Shown piece by piece: positions 40,418-48,479 of a stretch of 64,000 nucleotides of DNA. The stretch lies in contig NZ_ATVL01000012.1 of the NCBI RefSeq assembly GCF_000420705.1, positions 124,001 through 188,000 of the forward strand, read 5' to 3'. Both the position numbers and the translations under genes were made by a program. The notes under the pieces are model-generated. The model saw only the letters and a list, made by a program, of their open reading frames with translations, searched no databases and was not told the DNA's origin. The stretch is from Hymenobacter norwichensis DSM 15439 (lineage in GTDB: Bacteria; Bacteroidota; Bacteroidia; Cytophagales; Hymenobacteraceae). The stretch's first letter is position 1, and each line of letters begins with the position of its first letter.

Positions 40418-40669
40418 ATGCAGACTAATCCCACAACCAACTCCCTAAAGCAGCCAGTCGGTAAGTCGAAAGCTGCCGCCGACTCCAAGGCGAAGCGTCC
40501 CCGTGGCTTTGCAGCCATGGACCCCGAGCAACAGCGCAAGATTGCCAGCGAAGGTGGCAAAGCCTCGCACGAGAGTGGCCGCGGCCACCGCTTCACGGCC
40601 GAAGAAGCTCGCGCCGCCGGCCGCAAAGGTGGCCAGGCTACCCGCAAAACCCCTACTGCCAAAGCATAA
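40418..40669 (+). CDS. KGG-repeat stress-induced protein
   Basis: 83 residues, highly charged and disordered, with two KGG-type repeats (SEGGKASHESGRGHRF and TAEEARAAGRKGGQATR). These belong to the stress-induced bacterial acidophilic repeat family (YciG/GsiB-like), associated with desiccation, acid and osmotic stress. The Lys/Ala-rich N-terminal 30 residues resemble a flexible nucleic-acid-binding tail. It is divergent from egtB across 280 nt, so a shared stress control region is possible. Ends at a strong terminator. Confidence 0.9.
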   Translation: MQTNPTTNSLKQPVGKSKAAADSKAKRPRGFAAMDPEQQRKIASEGGKASHESGRGHRFTAEEARAAGRKGGQATRKTPTAKA

Positions 40670-40703
40670 GCTGTTACCAGCACTATCCACGGTATCACTT
40701 CAT

Positions 40704-40740
40704 AAGAGCCGCTTCGGAACCACTCCGAAAGCGGCTTTTA
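40704..40740 (+). terminator. Rho-independent terminator of KGG gene
   Basis: Hairpin GCCGCTTCGGA...TCCGAAAGCGGC followed by TTTT. Confidence 0.85.
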
Positions 40741-40831
40741 CGTTTGGCAGGTAAAAGAACAGCAGGGCATATGATGCTACCCAAGGCCGCCACTGCAACT
40801 CGCTCCGGTTTATCTGCCGTACTATTGCGCT

Positions 40832-41926
40832 ATGCTTCAGCTTCACTATTCGCGGCGGGTGCTGCGCTTCAATTTTCCGGCCCGAACTTCTCGCGGGGCC
40901 CTCACCGAACATACGGCCTGGTACCTGCACCTTACCGATACGCAGCGGCCGGGCCTGCTGGGCCTAGGCGAAGCTGCGCCGCTAGCCGGCCTCAGCCCCG
41001 ACTACCGTCCCGATTTCGAGGCGCGCCTCGCCAAGCTGTGCGCAGACTTCAACCGAGCTGATTTCGCGCCGGACGCTGGGCCAGAAGAAGCGCTGATGTT
41101 GGTAGAGCCTACTTGGCCCGCGCTCCGCTTCGGTCTGGAAACCGCTCTGCTCGATTTGCACCATGGCGGCCAACGTCAGCTGTTCGATAACGCCTTCAGC
41201 CGTGGTGAAGCTGGGATTCCCATCAATGGGTTGGTATGGATGGGCGACGCGGCGTTTATGCGGGAGCAAATTCGGAAGAAACTCACCGAAGGCTATTCCT
41301 GTCTGAAGCTTAAGATAGGCAGCCTCGATTTCGCCACTGAATTGCAATTGCTCAGTGAAATCAGAGCCGAAGCTGGCCCGGCTGAGCTAACCTTACGTGT
41401 GGATGCTAACGGCGCTTTTGCACCCAGTGAGGCTCTAGCAAAGCTGGAGCAACTGGCCCGGTTTCAGCTGCACTCTATTGAGCAGCCGCTAGCCGCCGGA
41501 CAGTGGGCGGCTATGGCCGAGGTATGCCTTCATTCGCCGGTGCCGGTAGCCCTGGATGAGGAACTGATTGGCGTAGTGGAACCAGCCTTGCAGGTGGCGT
41601 TGCTCGAAGAAATTCAGCCAGCGTATATCATTCTGAAGCCCACGCTGGTAGGCGGTTTGGCTGCCGCCGCGGGCTGGTGGCAGCAGGCCGAAGACCGCGG
41701 CATTAGTTGGTGGCTCACCTCGGCGCTGGAGTCGAACATAGGACTGAATGCTGTGAGTCAGTTGGCCGGCGAGTACGCCCTCCCCAACTTTCCGCAGGGT
41801 TTGGGCACCGGGCAGCTCTACCACAACAACCTACAAGCACCGCTTCATATTCAGGCTGGCCAGCTTCACTACAACCCCCGCGGCCCCTGGGAACTACCCG
41901 CAATTACCAAAGAACCGACGCAATAA
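40832..41926 (+). CDS. menC: o-Succinylbenzoate synthase (enolase superfamily)
   Basis: 364 residues of the mandelate racemase/MLE group. The catalytic Lys pair is in CLKLKIG and LKPTLVGG; metal ligands are in RVDANGAF, IEQPL and ALDEELIG; SALESNIGLNAVSQLA closes the barrel. The opening INGLVWMGD and the sequence pattern match Bacteroidota MenC, which dehydrates SHCHC to o-succinylbenzoate in menaquinone synthesis. Dipeptide epimerases share this fold, so MenC is a strong but not certain call; no other men gene lies nearby. A weak TACTATTG element ends 4 nt before the ATG. Confidence 0.85.
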   Translation: MLQLHYSRRVLRFNFPARTSRGALTEHTAWYLHLTDTQRPGLLGLGEAAPLAGLSPDYRPDFEARLAKLCADFNRADFAPDAGPEEALMLVEPTWPALRFGLETALLDLHHGGQRQLFDNAFSRGEAGIPINGLVWMGDAAFMREQIRKKLTEGYSCLKLKIGSLDFATELQLLSEIRAEAGPAELTLRVDANGAFAPSEALAKLEQLARFQLHSIEQPLAAGQWAAMAEVCLHSPVPVALDEELIGVVEPALQVALLEEIQPAYIILKPTLVGGLAAAAGWWQQAEDRGISWWLTSALESNIGLNAVSQLAGEYALPNFPQGLGTGQLYHNNLQAPLHIQAGQLHYNPRGPWELPAITKEPTQ

Positions 41927-42084
41927 AGTGCGGCTAAGCGGGCAGCAGCGGAACGGATAGATAGGTGACTTGCCTGGTGAGGAGCTTCATTTGGGCGCTG
42001 CCATTTATTGCGCGTCCATGGGTGAAGGTGGTACTGGCGAAACAGGTGGTTTTTTGGCTATATTTCCCAGCCCGCCCCTGTCCT

Positions 42085-43380
42085 ATGTTTGCTTGCCGGT
42101 TTTATGCGCGCTATTTTCTGCTGTGCCGCTGGTGGCCGGGCTGGCAGTGGTGCAAACTGTTAATGCTGGTTTTGCTGCCTGTTATGGTACGGGCACAGGT
42201 GCCCGGTACGCCGCCGGCTTTTCGCTTCGAGAAACTGAAAGAGCATAAGGTGCGCGTACCGTTCGAGTTTCAGCGCAACCTGATTATTGTGCAGGCCCAC
42301 CTAAACGGGAAAGGCCCATTCAACTTCCTGCTCGATTCTGGCGTGGGTATCTCGCTTATCACCGACCCAACGCTGATTGAGCTGCTAGGGCTACGGCGGG
42401 GTGTCCGCTACAATGTGGTGGGCGTGGGGGAAGAGGAGCCGCTGGAAGCCTTTGCCTCCGACAGCGTGCGGGTGCAACTCCGTGGCGTGGTGGCGCCCGC
42501 GCTGTCGTTTCTGGTGCTCTCAGCCGACGTGCTGAACCTCTCAGGCTACGTGGGCATTCCGGTACACGGCATTCTGGGCTACGACGTGTTCAACAGCTTT
42601 GCGGTGCAGATTGACCCGGTAGCCGTGGAGCTGTTCTTTCACGACCCGGCCACCTACCGCCCGCCACGGGGCCGCCGCTGGACCCCCGTACCGTTCGACA
42701 TCGAAGGGCGCAAATCCTACCTCACCGTACCCGTGGCCCTCACCGACTCACTCATGCTACCGCTCAAGCTCATTCTCGATACCGGCGCTGGCCACGCCTT
42801 GTCCTTGGAAACCTACTCCGACCCGCGGTTACGGGTGCCGGCTAAACGGCTTCAGTCACAGCTGGGGCGTGGGCTAAGTGGAGCCATCAATGGGTATCTG
42901 GGCCGCGTCCAAAGTATTCAACTGGGGCGCTACCGCCTGAACAGCCTACTGACTTCCTTTCCTAACGTGGAGAGCGGAGCGCTCCGGGCCGAGGTGCCGC
43001 GTAACGGCAATATCGGCTTCGAGACACTCAAGCGGTTCGAGGTAATCATCGACTACTCGCGCAACACCATGTGGCTGCGCCCCAACGGCCTGTTCCGGGA
43101 CCCGTTCGAGCACGACATGTGCGGTATAGAACTGATAGCCTCAGGTCCCAATTACCACCGCTATTTTGTGCTGCGTATCGAGCCCAACTCCCCCGCCGCC
43201 GAAGCAGGCCTTCAGCTCGACGATGAGTTGCTGTCCATCAATCTGCTGCCGGTAAAAAGCATGAGCCTGACCCAAATCAGCCGCCTGTTCCATTCCGCTG
43301 ATGGCCGCAATATGTTCCTGCTGTTGCAGCGCAACGGTGAGCTGGTTTCCACCGTCGTTCGCCTGAAGCGGCAGATTTAG
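42085..43380 (+). CDS. Retropepsin-like aspartic protease with C-terminal PDZ domain
   Basis: 431 residues from the ATG at 42085 (MFACRFYARYF), which gives an N-terminal hydrophobic segment ending LVLLPVMVRAQ that could be a signal peptide or anchor; the frame extends upstream to 41965 and the start is uncertain. Two retropepsin-like lobes follow, with active-site motifs LLDSGVG and LILDTGAG in one chain, then a PDZ domain (about 345-430: IELIASGPNYHRYFVLRIEPNSPAAEAGL... LLSINLLPV). Bacteroidota proteins of this type are secreted or periplasmic; targets are unknown. Confidence 0.85.
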   Translation: MFACRFYARYFLLCRWWPGWQWCKLLMLVLLPVMVRAQVPGTPPAFRFEKLKEHKVRVPFEFQRNLIIVQAHLNGKGPFNFLLDSGVGISLITDPTLIELLGLRRGVRYNVVGVGEEEPLEAFASDSVRVQLRGVVAPALSFLVLSADVLNLSGYVGIPVHGILGYDVFNSFAVQIDPVAVELFFHDPATYRPPRGRRWTPVPFDIEGRKSYLTVPVALTDSLMLPLKLILDTGAGHALSLETYSDPRLRVPAKRLQSQLGRGLSGAINGYLGRVQSIQLGRYRLNSLLTSFPNVESGALRAEVPRNGNIGFETLKRFEVIIDYSRNTMWLRPNGLFRDPFEHDMCGIELIASGPNYHRYFVLRIEPNSPAAEAGLQLDDELLSINLLPVKSMSLTQISRLFHSADGRNMFLLLQRNGELVSTVVRLKRQI

Positions 43381-43530
43381 CTAGCGTCGCTGTGGGCGGT
43401 GGGCAGTATCCGGCAGCGTTAGTAGGTGGTAGGGGTTAGGTGCAAGGCCGAGCTTTGGCATGGCCCCCCAAAACCGCTACATTTAATGAACTTGCGCCCC
43501 GTATAGCTTTACCCACGCCCACCCCGCCTG

Positions 43531-44685
43531 ATGCCCCCGCCTCCCGTGTTGCCGCTTCCGCCGCTTGCCATTCAGGCCAACCAGCACATCTATTCCGACT
43601 ACTTCCGGGCGGACTTTGTGGAAACCCTGGACCGCAATATTCTGCAACTGCTCGACCGGGTGTGGTTCCGTTCGCGCCTGATTGGGTTCGAGGATTTTCC
43701 GGAGCGCAACAACCCGGAGCGGCCTCTGATTTTTGCGTCCAACCACTCGGGAATGGCTTTTCCCTGGGATGCCATTGTGGTGTTGGCGCACATGTGGCGC
43801 ACCTTGCCCGGCCAGCGCGGACTGCCCCGCCCGCTGTCGGCGCCGTTGCTTTCCCAGTCCACGCTCATGAACCCGTTTCAGGTCAAGGATTTCTGGAAGA
43901 AGTGTGGCTGTGTGGATGCTACCACGCTCAACTTCGAGACGATGATGTACTATCAGGACCACAACCTGATGTTGTATCCCGAGGGCGTGCCGGGCATTGG
44001 CAAGGGCTTCAACAACAAGTACCAGTTGCAACGGCTGGCCAGCAGCATGGTGCGCCACAGCATTGCCCACCACACCGACATCATGCCGTTTTACACCATC
44101 AATGGTGAGTACCTAAACCCGTACGCCTACAGCTGGGAGTGGCTCAACAATTTGAGCAAGAAAATCGGGATTCCTTTTATCCCGCTGGGGCCCATTGTGC
44201 TGCTGGTGCTCTTGCAGCCCTGGTCGTTCTACATGGCCTATCCGGCGCAGCTAAATTATGTGCTGGGCACCCGCATCAAGCCCTACGAGATGATTGATAA
44301 GGACCCCGCCGACATGAGCCGCGAGGACTATACGGCCCTCTCCGAGAAAGTGCGGCTCCTGATGCAGGCGGAAATGAATGCCGCCGTAGCCAAGCACGGC
44401 CAGCAGCCCTACCGCTGGCGCGAACTGTGGCAACGCATGAAAGAAAACTGGCGCTACTTCCCGTTTTTCCTACCTGTGGCCTGGCCGGCGCTGTTCCGGG
44501 AGTTCGAGCGCCTCTACGTGCACGAAGGCCGCCGCGACTTCAAGATGCAGCTCGATAAGCCTGGCGCTTGGCTGCGTATGGTGTGGCGCAACCCGTTTAC
44601 CCTCACGTTCTTCATTCCCATTCTCGGCTGGATTCCTATTGCCATCCGCGGCTACAAAGGCCACCGTATCGGCGAGAAGCCGTGA
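43531..44685 (+). CDS. PlsC-like acyltransferase
   Basis: 384 residues of the lysophospholipid acyltransferase superfamily. The active-site block is NHSGMAFPWD (71-80): H72 and D80 are seven residues apart, where classical PlsC has HX4D. The second block is LYPEGVPGIGKGF. Two hydrophobic segments (PFIPLGPIVLLVLLQPWSFYMAY and PFTLTFFIPILGWIPIAI) suggest membrane association. It may acylate a lysophospholipid, glycerol or another lipid acceptor; the precise substrate is not shown. The downstream hydrolase gene is 85-151 nt away depending on its start. Confidence 0.8.
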   Translation: MPPPPVLPLPPLAIQANQHIYSDYFRADFVETLDRNILQLLDRVWFRSRLIGFEDFPERNNPERPLIFASNHSGMAFPWDAIVVLAHMWRTLPGQRGLPRPLSAPLLSQSTLMNPFQVKDFWKKCGCVDATTLNFETMMYYQDHNLMLYPEGVPGIGKGFNNKYQLQRLASSMVRHSIAHHTDIMPFYTINGEYLNPYAYSWEWLNNLSKKIGIPFIPLGPIVLLVLLQPWSFYMAYPAQLNYVLGTRIKPYEMIDKDPADMSREDYTALSEKVRLLMQAEMNAAVAKHGQQPYRWRELWQRMKENWRYFPFFLPVAWPALFREFERLYVHEGRRDFKMQLDKPGAWLRMVWRNPFTLTFFIPILGWIPIAIRGYKGHRIGEKP

Positions 44686-44689
44686 ACGA

Positions 44690-44741
44690 ATGGTTGATTA
44701 TTTTTAAGAGCATTATAAATCAGCCACTAACAATCAACCAT
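44690..44741. repeat. Inverted repeat after acyltransferase gene
   Basis: ATGGTTGATT (44690-44699) and AATCAACCAT (44732-44741) are perfect complements in an A/T-rich interval right after the stop. It may act as a terminator, although T runs are at the left arm. Confidence 0.4.
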
Positions 44742-44836
44742 CCCCCTACGTATCTGATAAGCAGCATCTAGTGCCCCAGTATACTGCTGCAACTCCCGCT
44801 CCGTTTCCGCTCCAAGTTCCCACCTTACCCGTCCTG

Positions 44837-45775
44837 ATGCCGTCTTCCCAGCATTTGCTGCTTAAGCAGTTTCTGACTGCCGCTACGGGCCCGCTGGCCC
44901 GTAGCCGGCCCCGGCTGCCCGCCATCCGATTTGCTGCCGAAGCGGCTGCGCTATTTCAGTTTGTGCCCTGGAACGTGTTTCTGGAAGATGCCGACGTGGA
45001 CGGTATGCCCGCCGAGTGGCTCCGGCCAGCTGGCGCACCCGCCGAACGGGTACTGCTGTACTTGCACGGCGGCGGCTACGTTATCGGCTCTCTGAATACG
45101 CACCGGGCGCTGGTGGGGGCCTTGGCCGAAAGCTGCCAGCTGAACACGCTGGCCATCAACTACCGCAAGGCCCCCGAATATCCGTTTCCCGCCGCCCTCG
45201 AAGATGCCCGCTTAGCCTACGACTGGCTGCTCAACCAAGGCTACCAGGCGCACAACATCATGGTAGCCGGCGACTCGGCTGGGGGAGGGTTGGGGCTAGC
45301 ATTGCTACTGCAACTCCGCGACGACGCCTATGCGCTACCCGCTGCCGCCATCGGCCTCTCTCCCTGGATTGATTTGGCGCTGCCTACCGCCGCCATCCAG
45401 CGGCAGGCCTGCCAAGAAGAAACCCGCGTACTCGAAGCCCTGGAAATGCAAACCTGGGGTAGTCTCTACGCCGAAAGTACTTCACATGCCCACCCCTTGC
45501 TCTCGCCTGTGAAAGGCAAACTGCACGGCCTACCACCACTTCTGGTTCAGATTTCCGACGCCGAAGTGCTGCACGATGATGTGGTGCGCTTCTGCCGAAA
45601 AGCCCGCGTGGCCGGCGTACCCGTTACGCTTCAGGTGTTCGGTGGGCTAGTCCACTGGTGGCACCTGTTCTGGCGCTTTGTACCAGAAGCCCGGCAGGCG
45701 CTCAGGCAAGTGGGCGACTTTACACGTAGTATTTGGGTTGCACAGCAACCCAATTCGCCAGCCAAAGCAGCGTAG
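44837..45775 (+). CDS. HSL-type alpha/beta hydrolase
   Basis: 312 residues from the ATG at 44837; a GTG start at 44771 is also possible. Features of the hormone-sensitive lipase family are present: oxyanion hole HGGG (77-80), nucleophile S147 in AGDSAGG, acid Asp in QISDAEVLHDD and catalytic His in GGLVHWWH. Soluble, no signal peptide. Such enzymes are esterases or lipases on short and medium acyl esters. The preceding gene encodes an acyltransferase, so a role in lipid remodelling is possible, but only by proximity. Confidence 0.88.
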   Translation: MPSSQHLLLKQFLTAATGPLARSRPRLPAIRFAAEAAALFQFVPWNVFLEDADVDGMPAEWLRPAGAPAERVLLYLHGGGYVIGSLNTHRALVGALAESCQLNTLAINYRKAPEYPFPAALEDARLAYDWLLNQGYQAHNIMVAGDSAGGGLGLALLLQLRDDAYALPAAAIGLSPWIDLALPTAAIQRQACQEETRVLEALEMQTWGSLYAESTSHAHPLLSPVKGKLHGLPPLLVQISDAEVLHDDVVRFCRKARVAGVPVTLQVFGGLVHWWHLFWRFVPEARQALRQVGDFTRSIWVAQQPNSPAKAA

Positions 45776-45885
45776 CTATTGTAAAGACGGATTTTTGTAA
45801 GGCGCTAGGTACATGATGCTTACTATCTAAAAGGCTCGTTAAAGAATAATATATTCTTTAACTCAACTATATAGGCGGCTTTTCG

Positions 45886-45893
45886 TAGGTTTG
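45886..45893 (+). promoter_or_regulatory. -7 promoter element for phasin-like gene
   Basis: TAGGTTTG, 87 nt before the ATG at 45981; no convincing -33 element. Confidence 0.5.
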
Positions 45894-45980
45894 TGGGAAT
45901 TAGTCGGCTTGCATACTACTTGCCCGGCGCGCGAGGGCGCAATGCCGGTTTTCTTCACTTTCTTTTAACCGTTCAGCTTT

Positions 45981-46460
45981 ATGGAAGATTTGTTTAAGAA
46001 ATTCGTCAACGCTGGCGTTGGCTTCGTGTCCCTGACCACCGACCGGGTGCAAAAAACCATCGACACCTTGGTGAAGGAAAGCAAACTTTCCGAGCAGGAA
46101 GGCGCCAAGATTATGGACGAGCTGCGCAAAAACGGCGAAACCAAGCGCAAGGAGCTGGAAAAGCAGGTGCAAGGTATTGCGTCGCGGGTGATGAAAACGG
46201 TAGGTGTAGCGCCTAACTCCGACGTAGAAGAGCTGAAGCGCACTGTGAAAGGCGGCACCAAAGCAGCCGCTACTGCTGCCCCTAAAGCCACCGCCAAGCC
46301 CGCTGCCAAAGCGCCGGCGGCTCCTAAAGCAGCTGCTAGCACCGCTAGCAAAGCCGCTTCTACAACCAAGAAAGCAGCCGACAAGACTAGCACCGTTGCC
46401 AAAACTCAGAAGCCGGCGAGTGCTGCCAAAAAGGAAGAAACCAGCGCCGACAACGCGTAA
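45981..46460 (+). CDS. Phasin-like protein with H1-like basic tail
   Basis: 159 residues: an amphipathic helical N-terminal part (1-85: EDLFKKFVNAGVGFVSLTTDRVQ... KNGETKRKELEKQVQ) resembling the phasin/polygranule-associated family, and a C-terminal tail of about 70 residues rich in Ala/Lys/Pro/Thr (KAAATAAPKATAKPAAKAPA), like histone H1 or PhaF-type DNA-binding tails. Phasins coat polyhydroxyalkanoate granules; PhaF-type members also bind the nucleoid. No PHA synthase is present in the window. Similar small coiled-coil proteins without PHA exist, so the granule role is uncertain. It has a terminator and its own transcription unit. Confidence 0.7.
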   Translation: MEDLFKKFVNAGVGFVSLTTDRVQKTIDTLVKESKLSEQEGAKIMDELRKNGETKRKELEKQVQGIASRVMKTVGVAPNSDVEELKRTVKGGTKAAATAAPKATAKPAAKAPAAPKAAASTASKAASTTKKAADKTSTVAKTQKPASAAKKEETSADNA

Positions 46461-46481
46461 GTTACTGCTGCTTGCTAGCAC

Positions 46482-46517
46482 GAAAAACCCCGCCCGTGTT
46501 CAACGAGCGGGGTTTTC
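46482..46517 (+). terminator. Rho-independent terminator of phasin-like gene
   Basis: Hairpin GAAAAACCCCGC...GCGGGGTTTTC 21 nt after the stop. Confidence 0.88.
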
Positions 46518-46570
46518 TGTATAAGAGTTAAGATGTTATCGTACGTTGTATTCGGGCAGTAACAACCTTG

Positions 46571-46647
46571 TTATTCCGAGTGAAGCGAGGAATCTGGGTG
46601 AAGTTGTTCAAGCATTATGCCCAGATTCCTCGCTTCATTCGGAATGA
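46571..46647. repeat. Palindromic dispersed element, copy 3
   Basis: 28-nt arms (46571-46598, 46620-46647) with two mismatches; begins TTATTCCGAGTGAAGCGAGG. Longest arms of the three copies in the window. Confidence 0.75.
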
Positions 46648-46740
46648 CCGGTAAGACCGTTTTTAGAGCCACCCTAATTCGGGTTTCAATTAAGCTGCTG
46701 AGGCTGCGAAATCCGAAAAATCTGCATAATCTGCGGCTGC

Positions 46741-48429
46741 ATGTTTAAAAAGACGATTTCCAACCTGACCCGAATCAGGCAGGTAGCTGAGGTGCTAATT
46801 CGCTATGGCTTCGAGGATGCCGTAACCAGCACGCCCTTGCGGCGGCTGGTGCCCAAGAGCCGTCGTATTTCGTGGCAGGAAGGCGAACAGGCAGTGTTCG
46901 AAACCACGCGCTGGCAGCGGATTCGGATGATTATCGAGGAGCTAGGCCCCACGTTCATCAAGCTGGCGCAGGCCATGAGCAACCGCGCTGACCTGCTGCC
47001 CCAGCCCCTCATCGATGAGTTCGAGAAGCTGCAAAGCAACGTGCCGCCGTTTGATGTGCAGGAGGCTAAAGCCATTATCGAGCGGGAAATGGGTTGCCCG
47101 ATTGACGAGGTATTTTCCGAGTTTGATGACGTGCCGCTGGGTTCGGCCAGCATTGGGCAGGTGCACCGGGCGCGGCTGCTGAGCGGCGAGGAAGTGGTAG
47201 TGAAAGTGCAGCGCCCCGACGTGCAGGAAAAAGTGCGCTCCGACCTAGCCTTGCTGCACGAGTTGGTGCGTCTGACCGCCAATTTCTTGCGCAAACAGGG
47301 CCTAAGCAACCCGCAGGACGTGGTAGATGCCTTCGAACGAAGCATGACCAAAGAGCTGGACTACACCTCCGAGGCCCGCAGTATGGAGCAGTTCCGTACG
47401 CTCTACGCCAACTACGAAACCTTTTATATTCCGAAACCCTACCGGGAGCTAAGCACCGCCCGTATCCTGGTTATCGAGTTTGTGAGCGGCTGCAAAATCA
47501 CCGACAAGCCGCAACTGCTGGAGTGGGGACTAAGTCCGGAAACCGTGGCCGAAACAGGCATGGATATCTACCTGACACAGATATTCGAGTTCGGGATGTT
47601 TCACGCCGACCCGCACCCCGGCAACGTGCTGGTGCGCCCCGACGGCACGCTGGTACTCATCGACTTCGGGATGGTGGGCAAGCTCACCAAGCAGCAGAAA
47701 TACGCCTTTGCTGGCGTATTCATCGGCATGGCTCGGCAAGATGCGCGCGGCATGGCCCTGAGCTTCCGCCGCCTCGCCATCACCTCCGACATACCGGACA
47801 TGCGGGCCTTCGAAGCGTCGTTGAGCGAGCTGATTGAGGATTTCGCCAGCCTCGATGTCAAGGACATGAGCATGTCGGACTTGGCCGATGCCTTGCAGGG
47901 TGTTATCTACAACTACAAGCTGCAAGTGCCTGGCGCGGTATTTCTAATCCTGCGGGCCCTCGTGATTCTGGAGGGCATTGGCAAGGTGCTGCACCCGCGC
48001 TTCAACACCTTTGAGTTTGTGCGGCCCTACGGGGCGCGCATCGTGGCCGAGCAATATTCCGCCGAAAATATCCTCAGCGAAGCCGAATACACCGGCACGC
48101 AGCTGCTGGCTCTCATCCAGACCCTGCCTGCCGACATTCGCCAAATCGTGCGCAAAATCAGCAAGGGCGACTTGCGGGTGCGCGTCGAGCTGAGTGGCTA
48201 CCTGCTGCTGCTGCGCAAAGCCGACCAGTTGGTGAGCCGCGGTATTCTGGCGGCGGTATCGGTGGCCATGATTCTGTTTGCGGGAATGAGCTTGCTGGGC
48301 CATTATCCAGTGGGCCAGATGCGCTACTACCGTGGCCTGCCCTTCGTAACGTGGTACAGTTTGGGCATTGCGGCGTTTCTGCTGCTGATTCTGTTCATTC
48401 TAGGTTCCAAGCAGGAGCGGCGGGAGTAG
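46741..48429 (+). CDS. ABC1/UbiB-family atypical kinase
   Basis: 562 residues: an N-terminal helical region, the UbiB/ADCK kinase-like fold, and a C-terminal pair of transmembrane helices (ILAAVSVAMILFAGMSLLG and WYSLGIAAFLLLILFILG). Hallmarks are the KxGQ motif, here KLAQ (74-77), the alanine-rich loop GSASIGQVHRA replacing the P-loop, catalytic HADPHPGN and the DFG-like LIDFGMVGKL. The family supports quinone synthesis or lipid homeostasis; Bacteroidota make menaquinone, so the link is indirect. A/T-rich upstream DNA holds no clear promoter. Confidence 0.93.
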   Translation: MFKKTISNLTRIRQVAEVLIRYGFEDAVTSTPLRRLVPKSRRISWQEGEQAVFETTRWQRIRMIIEELGPTFIKLAQAMSNRADLLPQPLIDEFEKLQSNVPPFDVQEAKAIIEREMGCPIDEVFSEFDDVPLGSASIGQVHRARLLSGEEVVVKVQRPDVQEKVRSDLALLHELVRLTANFLRKQGLSNPQDVVDAFERSMTKELDYTSEARSMEQFRTLYANYETFYIPKPYRELSTARILVIEFVSGCKITDKPQLLEWGLSPETVAETGMDIYLTQIFEFGMFHADPHPGNVLVRPDGTLVLIDFGMVGKLTKQQKYAFAGVFIGMARQDARGMALSFRRLAITSDIPDMRAFEASLSELIEDFASLDVKDMSMSDLADALQGVIYNYKLQVPGAVFLILRALVILEGIGKVLHPRFNTFEFVRPYGARIVAEQYSAENILSEAEYTGTQLLALIQTLPADIRQIVRKISKGDLRVRVELSGYLLLLRKADQLVSRGILAAVSVAMILFAGMSLLGHYPVGQMRYYRGLPFVTWYSLGIAAFLLLILFILGSKQERRE

Positions 48430-48479
48430 GTGAAAACGAGGGATTCATATTAGCCTACACATTGCCAACTACATTGTGG

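Noticed and set aside
46741..48429. Assignment of the ABC1 protein as UbiB of ubiquinone synthesis
   Set aside because: Bacteroidota generally use menaquinone, and the motif differs (KLAQ), so I did not give the gene symbol ubiB.
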